Shown here in pieces: positions 1 through 10,532 of a stretch of 64,000 nucleotides of DNA. Position 1 is the first letter of the stretch, and each line of letters opens with the position of its first letter. The stretch lies in contig NC_060064.1 of NCBI RefSeq assembly GCF_020283565.1, positions 18,806,337 through 18,870,336 on the forward strand, written 5' to 3'. The translations under genes were made by a program, and so were the position numbers. The notes below the pieces were generated by a model, which worked only from the letters and a program-made list of their open reading frames with translations, did no database searches and was not told where the DNA came from. Source of the stretch: Trifolium pratense. Its lineage: Eukaryota; Streptophyta; Magnoliopsida; Fabales; Fabaceae.

Positions 1-585
1 TTTCAATACCTTAACCTTTAAATAATTGATGAGTTTATTAAAAAGGAAGTCAATTGAACTTGTAGTATTAGACATTATTGGTAATTCTTATAAGTATGAT
101 TGAAATGTAGAATTGTTGATTCAGCTTGTTATGATAACAGAGATTAATAATTTGTATCACCTCATTGTTTGAAATTTCATCTTTGAGATTCTGAATAATA
201 GCTTCTTCAATTTTGTAGTTAAGAACCGAGACAAGTTTGTAGTAGGTTTGTGTCTTTAATTTAAATAAAATGCAAGCTCCTTGCCCATCATGTCATCTAG
301 TGCAGCAAGATATTCATTTGGATCAAATTCACCAACCTAGAGTAATAAAAATAACAAAAAGTGTTAACAACTTGTACCTCAACCATAATGGTTTTCAATT
401 CCTTGGCAGTTTTGCCAATCGATTGTTGGCATTCACAGTCCCAGAAAACAAACCGGACCTTTTGATCTTGAAAACGTACTTCAACTTCAACCTTATATCT
501 GTCAAAGATATAAGTACAATGTGACGAAAGAGGCTATGTAAACAACAAATTTAAAAAGTTGAATTCTAAAATTGGTTATAGAAAC

Positions 586-1594
586 TGAAATTCTGGTATC
601 ACTAGAATGATGTTTGCTAAGATGTCCCAACAACTACTTTGTGAATAATGTTGTTTTCTATTGTTGGCACATCTTATATAACATATAAAAACTGACAGAG
701 AATAAATAAATGACACAAGTAATTGTTAACCCAGTTCAGCCAACTGCCTACTCTGGGGGATACCAATCCAGGAAGGAAATCCACTAATAGCTCTAGTTAC
801 TAAGACCTCCAGCAAACCCTAGGATTTACGCCTTAAACTAAGACCTCCAGCAAACCCTTGGTTTACGCCTTATAACCTCGACACTACTCATGCAACTTCT
901 GCCTAGGAACTCCTAGACATGAGATCCCATCTCACTTCCACTCACACAACACAACCTGTGTTGATTATACAATGTTAGGAATGATGTGGCGACAACTTGC
1001 CAAGACAACACTTCACTTTTGCTTAAAAGCTTCAAGTGAATCACACACGGTAAACTCCGTACTTCAAAGCTTAGGAGTAACCTTAAAATAATAAACTTAC
1101 TTCTTAACTCGTGTTATAGAATCCACAAGCAAGAATTACAATCAAACAATAAAAGACTCAACAAAGACTCAATATGTGTAACTAATATTTTTCAAATGAG
1201 ATACTTAGTCTTGAGCTTGGTCTTCGTATATATAATGATTAGGCACGCTCCTCTTTCTTCACAAATGCTCAGACGCTCCTTGAGAATCATAAAGGATGAT
1301 CTGATACTTTTTCAATCTTCATTAAGGATATATCAAGACTTTCCAAAAGTGTTTAAAGGACTTTATATGATAGGATAAGTCATCTAGCTATTTCATTAAG
1401 TTAGTCTTATCCTTAAAACTCCTGATCAGATCAAATCTCCATTAAGCGTGGTCTTTAAGTGGATTTCCATAAATAGCAGATGCTCTCATAAATGCGCGAG
1501 ATTTCCTTGAATAAATATGATGTTGTAACATGTTTTCCAACATCTTGTTAGTATATTTGTTTTAGCAAAATTAAGCCAATTCAAATATCCAACA
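586..1594 (-). repeat. 3' LTR of the copia element
   Basis: This is the downstream LTR on the element's strand. It is 1,009 bp, bounded by TG and CA, and pairs position by position (offset 8,938) with the other LTR. Just inside it lies the purine-rich tract. The roughly 620 bp between the LTR and the env-like ORF (1,595-2,217) contain no ORF I can support and appear to be the element's 3' untranslated region. Confidence 0.95.
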
Positions 1595-1606
1595 ATCTCC
1601 CCCTTT
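1595..1606 (-). other. Polypurine tract of the copia element
   Basis: On the minus strand the bases read AAAGGGGGAGAT and directly abut the TG of the 3' LTR, the expected place for the plus-strand primer of an LTR retrotransposon. Confidence 0.85.
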
Positions 1607-2217
1607 GGCAATTTTTGGCTAAAACAATTTCAGGCCATTACTCTTGAGAGATTAAAAAGCGCAATCCTTCAAATCACCATGGTCACACAAAAGAAGGAAT
1701 GTTAGAGCATCATTTAAACAAAATTTCACATAGGTGAAAATATATGCATCAGAGGCAGCAGCAGCGGAGTTATCATCAATTAGCCTCGAGCAAAATAAAA
1801 CGTGGTATCAGAGCAAAACATATATCATATGTCATCAAAGGTGTTGTGACATATGGGAGCACATCTTCTAGCACATGTTCGTCCAATCAGGGCAGCATCC
1901 ATTCAGCAGCAAACTCCCCCTGACTTCATCAGCTTGTGCATCATCTCAGGGTAAAATTTTTACTCCCCCTGAATACTTGCTTACTGCTACTTAAAAACAT
2001 GTCATAACAAAAGACACAACAACATGTAGCAGAAACAAACAAACCAAAATGCTACTCCCCCTTTTTAGCCACAAAATGTGCCAAAATAGGAAAGTAAAAT
2101 ATCCAAAGTGCAGAATTTAAAGTACAGACCATGCACTCAGAATGTGCTAAAATCCAGGCACAAACACCCACAAACCAAATAACAAAGTACAGTAAAACAT
2201 TAAAAAAGATTACAAAA

Positions 2218-4440
2218 TCATTCATCATCACTGCTATCAGAAGCTTCTTCCTCATCTGTAGCAGTAGCATAACCTTCATCCTCATCTGCATTGTTTTGTT
2301 CACCTGTAGCAGTCACATTTGCACTAGCTTTCACAGGTACCTCATCAGCTTCCAATCCTTCAATCATCTGCAAGAACACTTTCTTCCTTTCCTCAAGCTC
2401 AGCCTGCTGTTTATCTATTTCCTGACATTGAACCTTTAAACCAGCAATAATCTCCTTTTTGGTCATAACACCAGCTCCAGCAGCAGATGTCCCAACATGA
2501 TCAGTAACATTGTGATTACCAAAAAGCTTATGATGAAAAGTAAAACCAGATTCCCTTTTCTTGGGAGTGTCAGTCACAACCTTAATGTCTGGATATTGGG
2601 CCAAGATAATTCCACATAGCAAAGATGGAAATGCTATTGGCATCTTCACAGCAGTTGATCTAATATGCTTAATGGTTTGATCAAAAATAAAGGTCCCATA
2701 GTCATAGTCAAACTTGGTTCCTACAGCATATATAAATCTACCCAGGTTTGTAGCAACATTGGTTGCATGCTTGGTTGGCACCCAATTTGTTGACCCTATC
2801 CTATTGAGGATGGCATATTTGACATTCAATTTACTAGTGGGTATCAGCTTCTTTGTGGGCCAGACCTTAACCTTACCAGCAGTTATTTCAGCACTCACAA
2901 CATCATTAGCAACCTCTAATTCAGCCTTAGGTTCTACAGATCTTCCTAAATAATTATTGATCACTACAGGAGAAAAATTGATACATTTACCTCTGACAAA
3001 AACTTTGTGGTAGTCCTTGCTCAGTGGGTTATCACATTCTTCAGGGATGTTCACAAGAAACTCTTTCACCAGCAGCTCATAGCAGGGACTGAAGTCACAA
3101 ACTGTCTTCATCAGACCAACTTCCTTGATGTAGTCAAAGATGTCTTGACATTTGAGAGCATCTTTGGTCAGTTCCCTTTCAACAGCCAATCTCCTTTGGT
3201 AAATGTAGTCCCATCTCAGTGCAAAGGCAGCACGATGGAAGGAGATGTTATCACATGGGGCTTCTTCAACACCTTGAGGAGTCTTCTTTGCAATAGACTT
3301 CTTAGGGTTGGGAGATGAGATTATGGTGACATCTTCAGCAGCATCATAATCTGAGTCACTGGATGACTCTTTCTTCCTCTTCAGTGTATCCTTTTTCTTG
3401 CTAGGAGGGGAGAGAACCTTACTCCAACCTTTGACTGGTCCAACACCTTTTGTTTTCACTCTTGGTGCAGGAGTCTTGCTTGCAGTGGCCACAACCTTCC
3501 CTGTACAGCTTCTCAACCTTTTTGTTATACCACCAGTTGGTTTTACAGCAGTCTTGGTGGTGACATAATCATCAACATCTACTACATCCTTTTCTTTCTC
3601 TTTCTCAGCTTCTGCAGATTTGTCAGCTTCAATCTCTGGTTCTTCTGTGGGGATAGACTGGTTACTTTCTTCAGATTGAGTGTCCTCTTCATTATCAGAA
3701 GTACCCTCATCAGCAGTTCCAGTTTCTTCATCTGTGGACTCAGATGTTGTGGCAGTTGTCTCAACATCCTTTTCAGCAACAGTTTCCTTCACAAGTTCTT
3801 CCTCAGCAGTTGCAGTTTCAACTTCTTCATTCACATTCAAGGATGTTTCAACATCCTTCATAACAACTTCTTCAGTAACTACATGGGTAGATTTTTCAGC
3901 CACCATCTCAGCAATTGTTGGTGATTTATCAACAATATTAGGCTCAACCTTTGTAGGAGTGTCTTCCATCTCAGTATCAACAGGCATATCATTCAGATCT
4001 CTCTTCTCAGCATCAGATCCCAAATTATCTTGATTAGGGTTACCAGCAATTGAAATAAGTGTTTCAACAACTTCAGACACAGGTTTAGGGTTTTGAGGTT
4101 CTACTTCAGTTGCTTTCTCAGATGTGTTAACATTCGATTCAAAAACCAAATCAGACATGGACAGAGCAAACTTAGATTTATAATCCCTTCTATTCCTTTT
4201 AGAAGTTCCTTTCTCAGATTTATTATCAGATGGAGAGATAGCATCACTTACTTTTGAAGTTTTCTTCTTTTCAACCGATTTTCCCTTCCCTTTCTTCTCA
4301 GCAACACTTGATTGAACTTTGGGTTTGAAAGCACGAACAGTTGTAACCGGTACAACATCCTTGATGATTTTTGAGGGTTCGTTCTTTGCTTTTGATCGAG
4401 TAGAACGACCGGACTTTGTAGTTTGGGAAGATTCAGACAT
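2218..4440 (-). CDS. Env-like / plant transposon protein ORF of the SIRE element
   Basis: A 740-residue open frame counted from the ATG at 4,440 (protein start MSESSQTTKSGR). The frame is open back to 4,653, but the low-complexity upstream part looks untranslated. The first ~380 residues are acidic, Ser/Thr/Glu/Lys-rich and probably disordered (repeated VETAT, EEETG-like stretches). The C-terminal ~300 residues form the conserved putative plant transposon protein domain, with FHRAAFALRWDYIYQRRL, NYLGRS, and WVPTKHATNVATNLGRFIY. A short Gln/Glu-rich coiled-coil-like stretch and an acidic tail follow. SIRE elements place such an ORF after pol and it was named env-like, but I see no convincing signal peptide or transmembrane anchor, so an envelope role is not supported here. 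It is intact while pol is broken. Confidence 0.85.
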   Translation of the reverse strand: MSESSQTTKSGRSTRSKAKNEPSKIIKDVVPVTTVRAFKPKVQSSVAEKKGKGKSVEKKKTSKVSDAISPSDNKSEKGTSKRNRRDYKSKFALSMSDLVFESNVNTSEKATEVEPQNPKPVSEVVETLISIAGNPNQDNLGSDAEKRDLNDMPVDTEMEDTPTKVEPNIVDKSPTIAEMVAEKSTHVVTEEVVMKDVETSLNVNEEVETATAEEELVKETVAEKDVETTATTSESTDEETGTADEGTSDNEEDTQSEESNQSIPTEEPEIEADKSAEAEKEKEKDVVDVDDYVTTKTAVKPTGGITKRLRSCTGKVVATASKTPAPRVKTKGVGPVKGWSKVLSPPSKKKDTLKRKKESSSDSDYDAAEDVTIISSPNPKKSIAKKTPQGVEEAPCDNISFHRAAFALRWDYIYQRRLAVERELTKDALKCQDIFDYIKEVGLMKTVCDFSPCYELLVKEFLVNIPEECDNPLSKDYHKVFVRGKCINFSPVVINNYLGRSVEPKAELEVANDVVSAEITAGKVKVWPTKKLIPTSKLNVKYAILNRIGSTNWVPTKHATNVATNLGRFIYAVGTKFDYDYGTFIFDQTIKHIRSTAVKMPIAFPSLLCGIILAQYPDIKVVTDTPKKRESGFTFHHKLFGNHNVTDHVGTSAAGAGVMTKKEIIAGLKVQCQEIDKQQAELEERKKVFLQMIEGLEADEVPVKASANVTATGEQNNADEDEGYATATDEEEASDSSDDE

Positions 4441-4665
4441 GTTTGGATGATGATTTTTGAGGTTTAGGAAGTTGAATGGATGAAAGTTGAAGTTGGAAGT
4501 GGAAGAATAGGGTTCACGATAAAAAATTAGGATTTGAGTGGAAGTGTATTGATAGCGTGTACAGACACATTTAAGGGAAGTTTGTAATGATTTCCCTAAA
4601 TTAGCGTGCATTGATTGATGGGAGAGAAAACGGTTTCCTTTTGCACGCCTCAACTGCTGTAACTG

Positions 4666-5950
4666 CTATGCTTCTTCATGCAGGCAAATTCCCAATTTGC
4701 CCCTTAAAAATTCAAACTGATTAGCATCAAGCGCCTTTGTAAAAATGTCAGCTAGCTGTTCACTTGTACCAATGTGCTTGAGTTCCACACAATTTTCGTC
4801 AACAAGGTCTCTGATGAAATGATGCCTGATGTCTATGTGTTTGGTTCTTGAGTGTTGAACTGGATTCTTTGATATATTGATTGCACTCAAGTTGTTACAA
4901 TATAATGTCATGACATCTTGGTCGACATTATATTCTTTCAGCATCTGTTTCATCCACATCAACTGTGAACAACTGCTACCTGCAGCTATGTATTCAGCCT
5001 CTGCAGTGGATAGAGACACACAATTCTGCTTCTTGCTGAACCATGAGATCAAGTTGTCACCCAAAAAGAAGCATCCTCCTGAGGTACTCTTCCTATCATC
5101 AGCACTTCCAGCCCAATCTGCATCACAATACCCTATCAAAGTAGAATTCTTTGTCTGGGAGTACAGAATCCCATAATCACTGGTGCCCTTTATATACTTC
5201 AGAATCCTTTTGACTTGTACAAGATGGCTCATCTTTGGTTTGGCTTGATATCTTGCACAAACACCTACAGCAAAGGTGATGTCTGGTCTACTAGCTGTAA
5301 GATACAAGAGACTGCCAATCATGCTCCTGTATAGGCTTTGGTCAACATCAATGCCACTCTCATCTTTGGTTAGCTTCAGATGTGTAGCAGCTGGAGTTCT
5401 CTTGTGTGCTGCAGTGTCCATTCCAAACTTCTTGATCATATTCTTCGCATACTTGCTTTGAGAAACAAATATGGTGTCTTCCATTTGTTTGACTTGCAGA
5501 CCAAGGAAATATGTCAGCTCACCTACCAAACTCATTTCAAACTCTGATTGCATTTGTTGTACAAAATGTTGCACCATCTTTTCAGACATTCCACCAAATA
5601 CTATGTCATCAACATAAATTTGGGCAATCATCAGCTTCTCTTCCTGTTCTTTAACAAACAAGGTTTTGTCATGGCCTCCTTTTCTGTATCCTTGACTAAC
5701 AAGAATATTTGTCAGCCTCTCATACCAAGCCCTTGGAGCCTGTTTCAGTCCATAAAGAGCCTTCTTCAGCTTGTACACATGATCAGGATTAGCAGGATCT
5801 ACAAAACCTTTTGGCTGCTCCACAAAAACTTCTTCATGTAGGTACCCATTAAGAAAGGCACTCTTGACATCCATTTGGTACAGCTTAAATTTGAAGATGC
5901 ATGCTATACCAAGAAGTAGCCTAATAGATTCCAATCTTGCAACTGCGCGC
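4666..5950 (-). pseudogene. Copia pol, reverse transcriptase/RNase H part
   Basis: The frame contains Ty1-copia RT motifs in order (QMDVKSAFLNGYL, LKQAPRAWYERL, IAQIYVDDIVFG) and then RNase H with GYCDADWAGS and STAEAEYIAA, ending ADIFTKAL near the C-terminus. Catalytic aspartates of RT (YVDD) and RNase H are present. It is separated from the upstream integrase frame by a small indel near 5,940-5,950: the upstream frame runs into nonsense after DETFA and this frame picks up at VARLESIRLL. It ends in a stop at 4,666, about 225 bp before the env-like ATG. Confidence 0.93.
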
Positions 5951-7477
5951 AAATGTTTCATCAAAGTCAAGTCCTTCAACCTGAGTGTACCCTTGAGCCA
6001 CTAGCCTAGCCTTGTTTCTTGTTACAACACCATTTTCATCTGACTTGTTCTTGAACACCCATTTTGTGCCTATGACATTAACACCATTGGGTCTAGGAAC
6101 AAGATCCCACACATCACTTCTTCTAAACTGAGTTAATTCATCCTGCATGGCTTCTATCCAAAACTCATCAGTGAGAGCCTCTTTTACATTTTTAGGCTCA
6201 ACTTTTGAAACAAAACATGAATTAGTAACCACTTCATTAGTCCTTCTTGTAGCAATTCCTTGGTTAGGATTTCCTATGATGAGATCCTTGGGATGGTTCT
6301 TCTGGATTCTTATTGAAGGAACTTTACTTACAGGACGAGGTGTAGGAATGGTTGATTCATCATCTGAATCTGATTCCTTTTCTGCTACAGCTTCTTCAGA
6401 TGTTGGCAAAGTTGTTGCAACATCATCTTCAGTATCAGATGTTTTAGCAGATGTCAAATCATCTATCACAACATTGATAGATTCTACTATTACCTTAGTT
6501 CTCTGGTTGTAAACTTTGTAGGCCCTGCTGTTTGTTGAGTATCCAAGAAACAATCCTTCTTCACTTTTAGGATCCATTTTTCTTCTGTGCTCTCTATCAG
6601 ATATGATATAGCACTTACTTCCAAACACATGAAAGTGTTTGACAGTTGGTTTTCTGCCTTTCCACAGTTCATATAGTGTAGTAGAAGTTCCAGTTCTGAG
6701 TGTGACACGATTGTGAATATAACAAGCAGTATGCATGGCTTCAGCCCAGAATTGATATGGAAGATGTTTTGCATGCAACATCACTCTGGCTGACTCTTGT
6801 ATTGTCCTGTTCTTCCTCTCAACAACACCATTTTGTTGAGGTGTGATTGGAGCTGAGAATTCATGCTTGATTCCTTCAGAGATGCAGAATTCAAGAAAGC
6901 TTGCATTCTCAAACTCTTTACCATGATCACTTCGTATCCTAACAATAGCAGAGTTCTTTTCTCTTTGGAGTTGAAGACAAAGTTCTTTGAATGCATCAAA
7001 ACTTTCAGATTTGTCTTTTAGAAATTCAATCCATGTGAACCTTGAGAAATCATCTACCATGACAAACGCGTACCTTTTTCCTCCAAGGCTCTCCACTTGC
7101 ATTGGCCCCATCAGGTCTATGTGCAGCAATTCTAGTACCCTTGTTGTGGTAAGATGTTGCAACTTTGGATGCGACATCTTTGTCTGCTTCCCTATTTGAC
7201 ATTCTCCACATATACTTCCTTCCTCTATTTTGAGCTTTGGAAGTCCTCTGATAGCCTCTTTAGCTATTGTCTTCTTCATGCCTTTGAGGTGCAGGTGGCC
7301 AAGTTTTTGGTGCCACAACTTTACCTCATCTTCTTTGCTAATAAGACATGTTGGTACATCTTCTTCTTTAGGGATCCAGAGATAGCAGTTGTCTCTTGAT
7401 CTTACTCCTTTCATCAACAGCTCTCCTTGCTCATTTGTAACTAGGCATTCAGCTTTTGTGAAGTTAACTTTCATGCC
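5921..7477 (-). pseudogene. Copia pol, integrase and N-terminal RT part
   Basis: This begins directly after the in-frame TAA at 7,478-7,480 and continues the same frame as gag-protease. It contains the GAG-pre-integrase HHCC region (LWHQKLGHLHLKGM, then CGECQIGKQ), the integrase core with D, D and E positions (HIDLMGPM, FVMVDDFSRFTW, SDHGKEFEN, QQNGVVERKNRT), a C-terminal chromodomain-less tail, and the start of RT (WIEAMQDELTQF, TKWVFKNKSDENG, KARLVAQGYTQ). A single nonsense codon upstream and a frameshift downstream break the polyprotein. The residues visible within the segment look intact. Confidence 0.92.
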
Positions 7478-9454
7478 TTAATCACAAAGTTGGCTTATGC
7501 TGATTAGATTTGTTTTAAGACCTTTTACAAGCAGCACATTATCTAGCTTTGGTAAGCCATGGTTTGCAAGTTTACCAACTCCCTTGATCTCTCCTTTGGC
7601 TCCATCTCCAAAGGTCACAAAGCTGGTAGCATATGACTTCAAGTCTTCAAGATAGTGTTCAACACCTGTCATGTGTCTAGAACAGCCACTATCAAAGTAC
7701 CAGGTTTCTCTTGAAGAAGCTCTCAAGGATGTATGAGCTATTAGACCTGTGATCTTCTTCTTTTCTCTCCATTCCTGTCTTGTTGTAACATTAGGAAAGA
7801 CAGGAGTATAGAATTCTTGATGAACTCTCCTTGGATATCCGTGCAGCCTATAGCAGAAAGGCCTAATATGTCCTTTCCTTCCACAATGATGACATGTCCA
7901 GTTATAGAACCTGGGCACAGGCTGTTCCATAAGATGTTGCGACAATCCTCCTGACACAAACGTGTTGTTGATTGGAGTATGTATAGTGGCATTGTTGAAC
8001 TTCATCTGTTGCTTTACTCTTTCATGTTCAAAACCAATGGGCTTAGGTTTCCCGTAGTTTTGTTTTTGTAACATCTCCTCAAAGGCATCAGTACCTTTGG
8101 TCATCATTTTAGCCACTTTTGTGACTTGATCCAAGTCAGCATTTAACTTGGTCACTTCTTCACCTTGTTTAGCAACTTTACACAAAAGGTTAGACTTCTC
8201 CATTTCCAACTGTCGAATTTGACTACTCTGATCTTCAACCTTAATGTTGAGATTATTGATGTTCATGAGTAAATCATTTCTCTCAGCTTGTAGTTTGCCA
8301 TTGATCTTCTTTTGTTTCTCCAATGCTTTGCAGACTTCTATACTTCTATTATGAAGATCTTTGTAAGTAGCAGCTAGTTCCTCATAAGTTACCTCCTCAT
8401 CACATGATTCTGAGTCAGATACACAAACTCCTGTTAAAGCATTAACAAATTTGGCAGATTCTTCCTCTTCTGAATCTGTATCAGACCATGACACCACAAG
8501 ACTTTTCTTTTGCCTTTTTAGAAAGGTTGGACATTCAGGTCTGATATGGCCAAAACCTTCACATTCATGGCATTTCACTCCTCTTTCATCTTCATTTGTC
8601 TTTTTCTGAAAGCTGGACTGTTTGTTGTTGTTGAATCGACCATTTGGCTTGGACCTTTGATCTACTTTCTTCATCAACTTGTTGAATTGTCTCCCTAGCA
8701 TAGCCATAGACTCAGCTAAGCTTTCTTCTCCTTCAGATTCAACTTGTAAGTCATCAGCAGTGCTTTTTGAAGAAAAGGCTAGATTCTTATCTTTCCTCTC
8801 ATTCCTCCTGTTCAAGCCAATTTCATAGGTCTGAAGTGATCCTATGAGTTCATCTAAGTTTAGGCTGGAGAGATCACGAGCCTCCTCAATGGCTGTCACC
8901 TTCATATCAAATCTTTTAGGCAAAGATCTGAGTATTTTTCCCACTAACTCCTCATCTGAGATAGGTTTTCCAAGCGCATCAAATGAATTTGCGAAATCAA
9001 GCGCATTCATTTGAAAGTCATGAATGGTTTCTTCCTCCTTCATTCTGAGATTCTCAAAATTAGTTTTGAGCATCTGAAGCTTAGATAGCTTAACTTTTGA
9101 TGTTCCTACATGAGCTTTTCTCAGAATTTCCCAGGCATGCTTAGCAGTAATACATCTCTTAACAAGCCTGAACATGTTAGCATCCACACCATTGAAAATT
9201 GCATACAAGGCTTTGGAGTTGCCAAGTGCCAGATCATCCTCATCTTTAGTCCATTCATCATGTGGCTTCTTAACATCAGTTTTATTGCCATCTTTGTCAA
9301 GAACCATTGGTGGTTCCCATCCACGTAACACAGCCTTCCATGTCCTGCTGTCAATTGATTTTATGAAAGCCTCCATACGAGATTTCCAATAATCATAGTT
9401 CTCAGGACCTGTCAGTAAAGGGGGTTTAGACACTGACCCTCCTTCTTTATCCAT
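7478..9454 (-). CDS. Copia Gag-protease ORF
   Basis: A 658-residue ORF starting MDKEGGSVSKPPLLTGPENY, the UBN2/retrotransposon gag fold typical of Ty1-copia. Two CCHC zinc knuckles are visible (CHECEGFGHIRPEC at ~295 and CHHCGRKGHIRPFC at ~525), separated by a long coiled coil (ALEKQKKINGKLQAERNDL...). The aspartic protease active site is DSGCSRHMTG at ~585. It ends at an in-frame TAA where the closest relatives would be expected to continue into integrase, so the stop is most simply a point nonsense mutation. The ATG lies 70 bp downstream of the 5' LTR. Confidence 0.92.
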   Translation of the reverse strand: MDKEGGSVSKPPLLTGPENYDYWKSRMEAFIKSIDSRTWKAVLRGWEPPMVLDKDGNKTDVKKPHDEWTKDEDDLALGNSKALYAIFNGVDANMFRLVKRCITAKHAWEILRKAHVGTSKVKLSKLQMLKTNFENLRMKEEETIHDFQMNALDFANSFDALGKPISDEELVGKILRSLPKRFDMKVTAIEEARDLSSLNLDELIGSLQTYEIGLNRRNERKDKNLAFSSKSTADDLQVESEGEESLAESMAMLGRQFNKLMKKVDQRSKPNGRFNNNKQSSFQKKTNEDERGVKCHECEGFGHIRPECPTFLKRQKKSLVVSWSDTDSEEEESAKFVNALTGVCVSDSESCDEEVTYEELAATYKDLHNRSIEVCKALEKQKKINGKLQAERNDLLMNINNLNIKVEDQSSQIRQLEMEKSNLLCKVAKQGEEVTKLNADLDQVTKVAKMMTKGTDAFEEMLQKQNYGKPKPIGFEHERVKQQMKFNNATIHTPINNTFVSGGLSQHLMEQPVPRFYNWTCHHCGRKGHIRPFCYRLHGYPRRVHQEFYTPVFPNVTTRQEWREKKKITGLIAHTSLRASSRETWYFDSGCSRHMTGVEHYLEDLKSYATSFVTFGDGAKGEIKGVGKLANHGLPKLDNVLLVKGLKTNLISISQLCD

Positions 9455-9505
9455 TGTACCAGAAAGTACTTTCCCTGGAGCTCACCCAAAATAACAGAAC
9501 AGGGT

Positions 9506-9521
9506 GCCTGCTCTGATGCCA
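9506..9521 (-). other. Primer-binding site of the copia element
   Basis: The minus strand reads TGGCATCAGAGCAGGC starting 2 bp inside the 5' LTR. It differs at one position in the first 12 from TGGTATCAGAGC, the complement of the initiator methionyl-tRNA 3' end used by most plant copia elements. Confidence 0.8.
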
Positions 9522-9523
9522 AT

Positions 9524-10532
9524 TGAAATTCTGGTATCACTAGAATGATGTTTGCTAAGATGTCCCAACAACTACTTTGTGAATAATGTTGTTTTCTATT
9601 GTTGGCACATCTTATATAACATATAAAAACTGACAGAGAATAAATAAATGACACAAGTAATTGTTAACCCAGTTCAGCCAACTGCCTACTCTGGGGGATA
9701 CCAATCCAGGAAGGAAATCCACTAATAGCTCTAGTTACTAAGACCTCCAACAAACCCTAGGATTTACGCCTTAAACTAAGACCTCCAGCAAACCCTTGGT
9801 TTACGCCTTATAACCTCGACACTACTCATGCAACTTCTGCCTAGGAACTCCTAGACATGAGATCCCATCTCACTTCCACTCACACAACACAACCTGTGTT
9901 GATTATACAATGTTAGGAATGATGTGGCGACAACTTGCCAAGACAACACTTCACTTTTGCTTAAAAGCTTCAAGTGAATCACACACGGTAAACTCCGTAC
10001 TTCAAAGCTTAGGAGTAACCTTAAAATAATAAACTTACTTCTTAACTCGTGTTATAGAATCCACAAGCAAGAATTACAATCAAACAATAAAAGACTCAAC
10101 AAAGACTCAATATGTGTAACTAATATTTTTCAAATGAGATACTTAGTCTTGAGCTTGGTCTTCGTATATATAATGATTAGGCACGCTCCTCTTTCTTCAC
10201 AAATGCTCAGACGCTCCTTGAGAATCATAAAGGATGATCTGATACTTTTTCAATCTTCATTAAGGATATATCAAGACTTTCCAAAAGTGTTTAAAGGACT
10301 TTATATGATAGGATAAGTCATCCAGCTATTTCATTAAGTTAGTCTTATCCTTAAAACTCCTGATCAGATCAAATCTCCATTAAGCGTGCTCTTTAAGTGG
10401 ATTTCCATAAATAGCAGATGCTCTCATAAATGCGCGAGATTTCCTTGAATAAATATGATGTTGTAACATGTTTTCCAACATCTTGTTAGTATATTTGTTT
10501 TAGCAAAATTAAGCCAATTCAAATATCCAACA
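9524..10532 (-). repeat. 5' LTR of the copia element
   Basis: A 1,009-bp LTR matching 586-1,594 with only three differences seen. As the upstream LTR on the minus strand it would carry the promoter for the element. It is followed immediately by the second GAAAC target duplication. Confidence 0.95.

Larger units (their letters stand above)
586..10532 (-). mobile_element. SIRE-type Ty1-copia LTR retrotransposon, full length, minus orientation
   Basis: A complete 9,947-bp element. Two 1,009-bp LTRs (586-1,594 and 9,524-10,532) begin TG and end CA and are flanked by the 5-bp target duplication GAAAC (581-585 and 10,533-10,537). The order on the minus strand is LTR, primer-binding site, gag-protease, integrase, RT/RNase H, env-like ORF, polypurine tract, LTR. 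Integrase before RT defines Ty1-copia, and the long extra ORF after pol is typical of the SIRE/Maximus lineage. I spotted three LTR differences (812/9,750, 1,384/10,322 and 1,451/10,389), about 0.3% divergence, so the insertion is young. Pol carries one in-frame stop and one frameshift, so this copy is probably non-autonomous. Confidence 0.95.

Noticed and set aside
3680..4033. Plus-strand Ser/Val-rich ORF
   Set aside because: Antisense shadow of the acidic repeats in the env-like ORF.
4441..4653. Longer N-terminus of the SIRE env-like ORF
   Set aside because: Low-complexity, not protein-like, and the ATG at 4,440 opens a typical family start.
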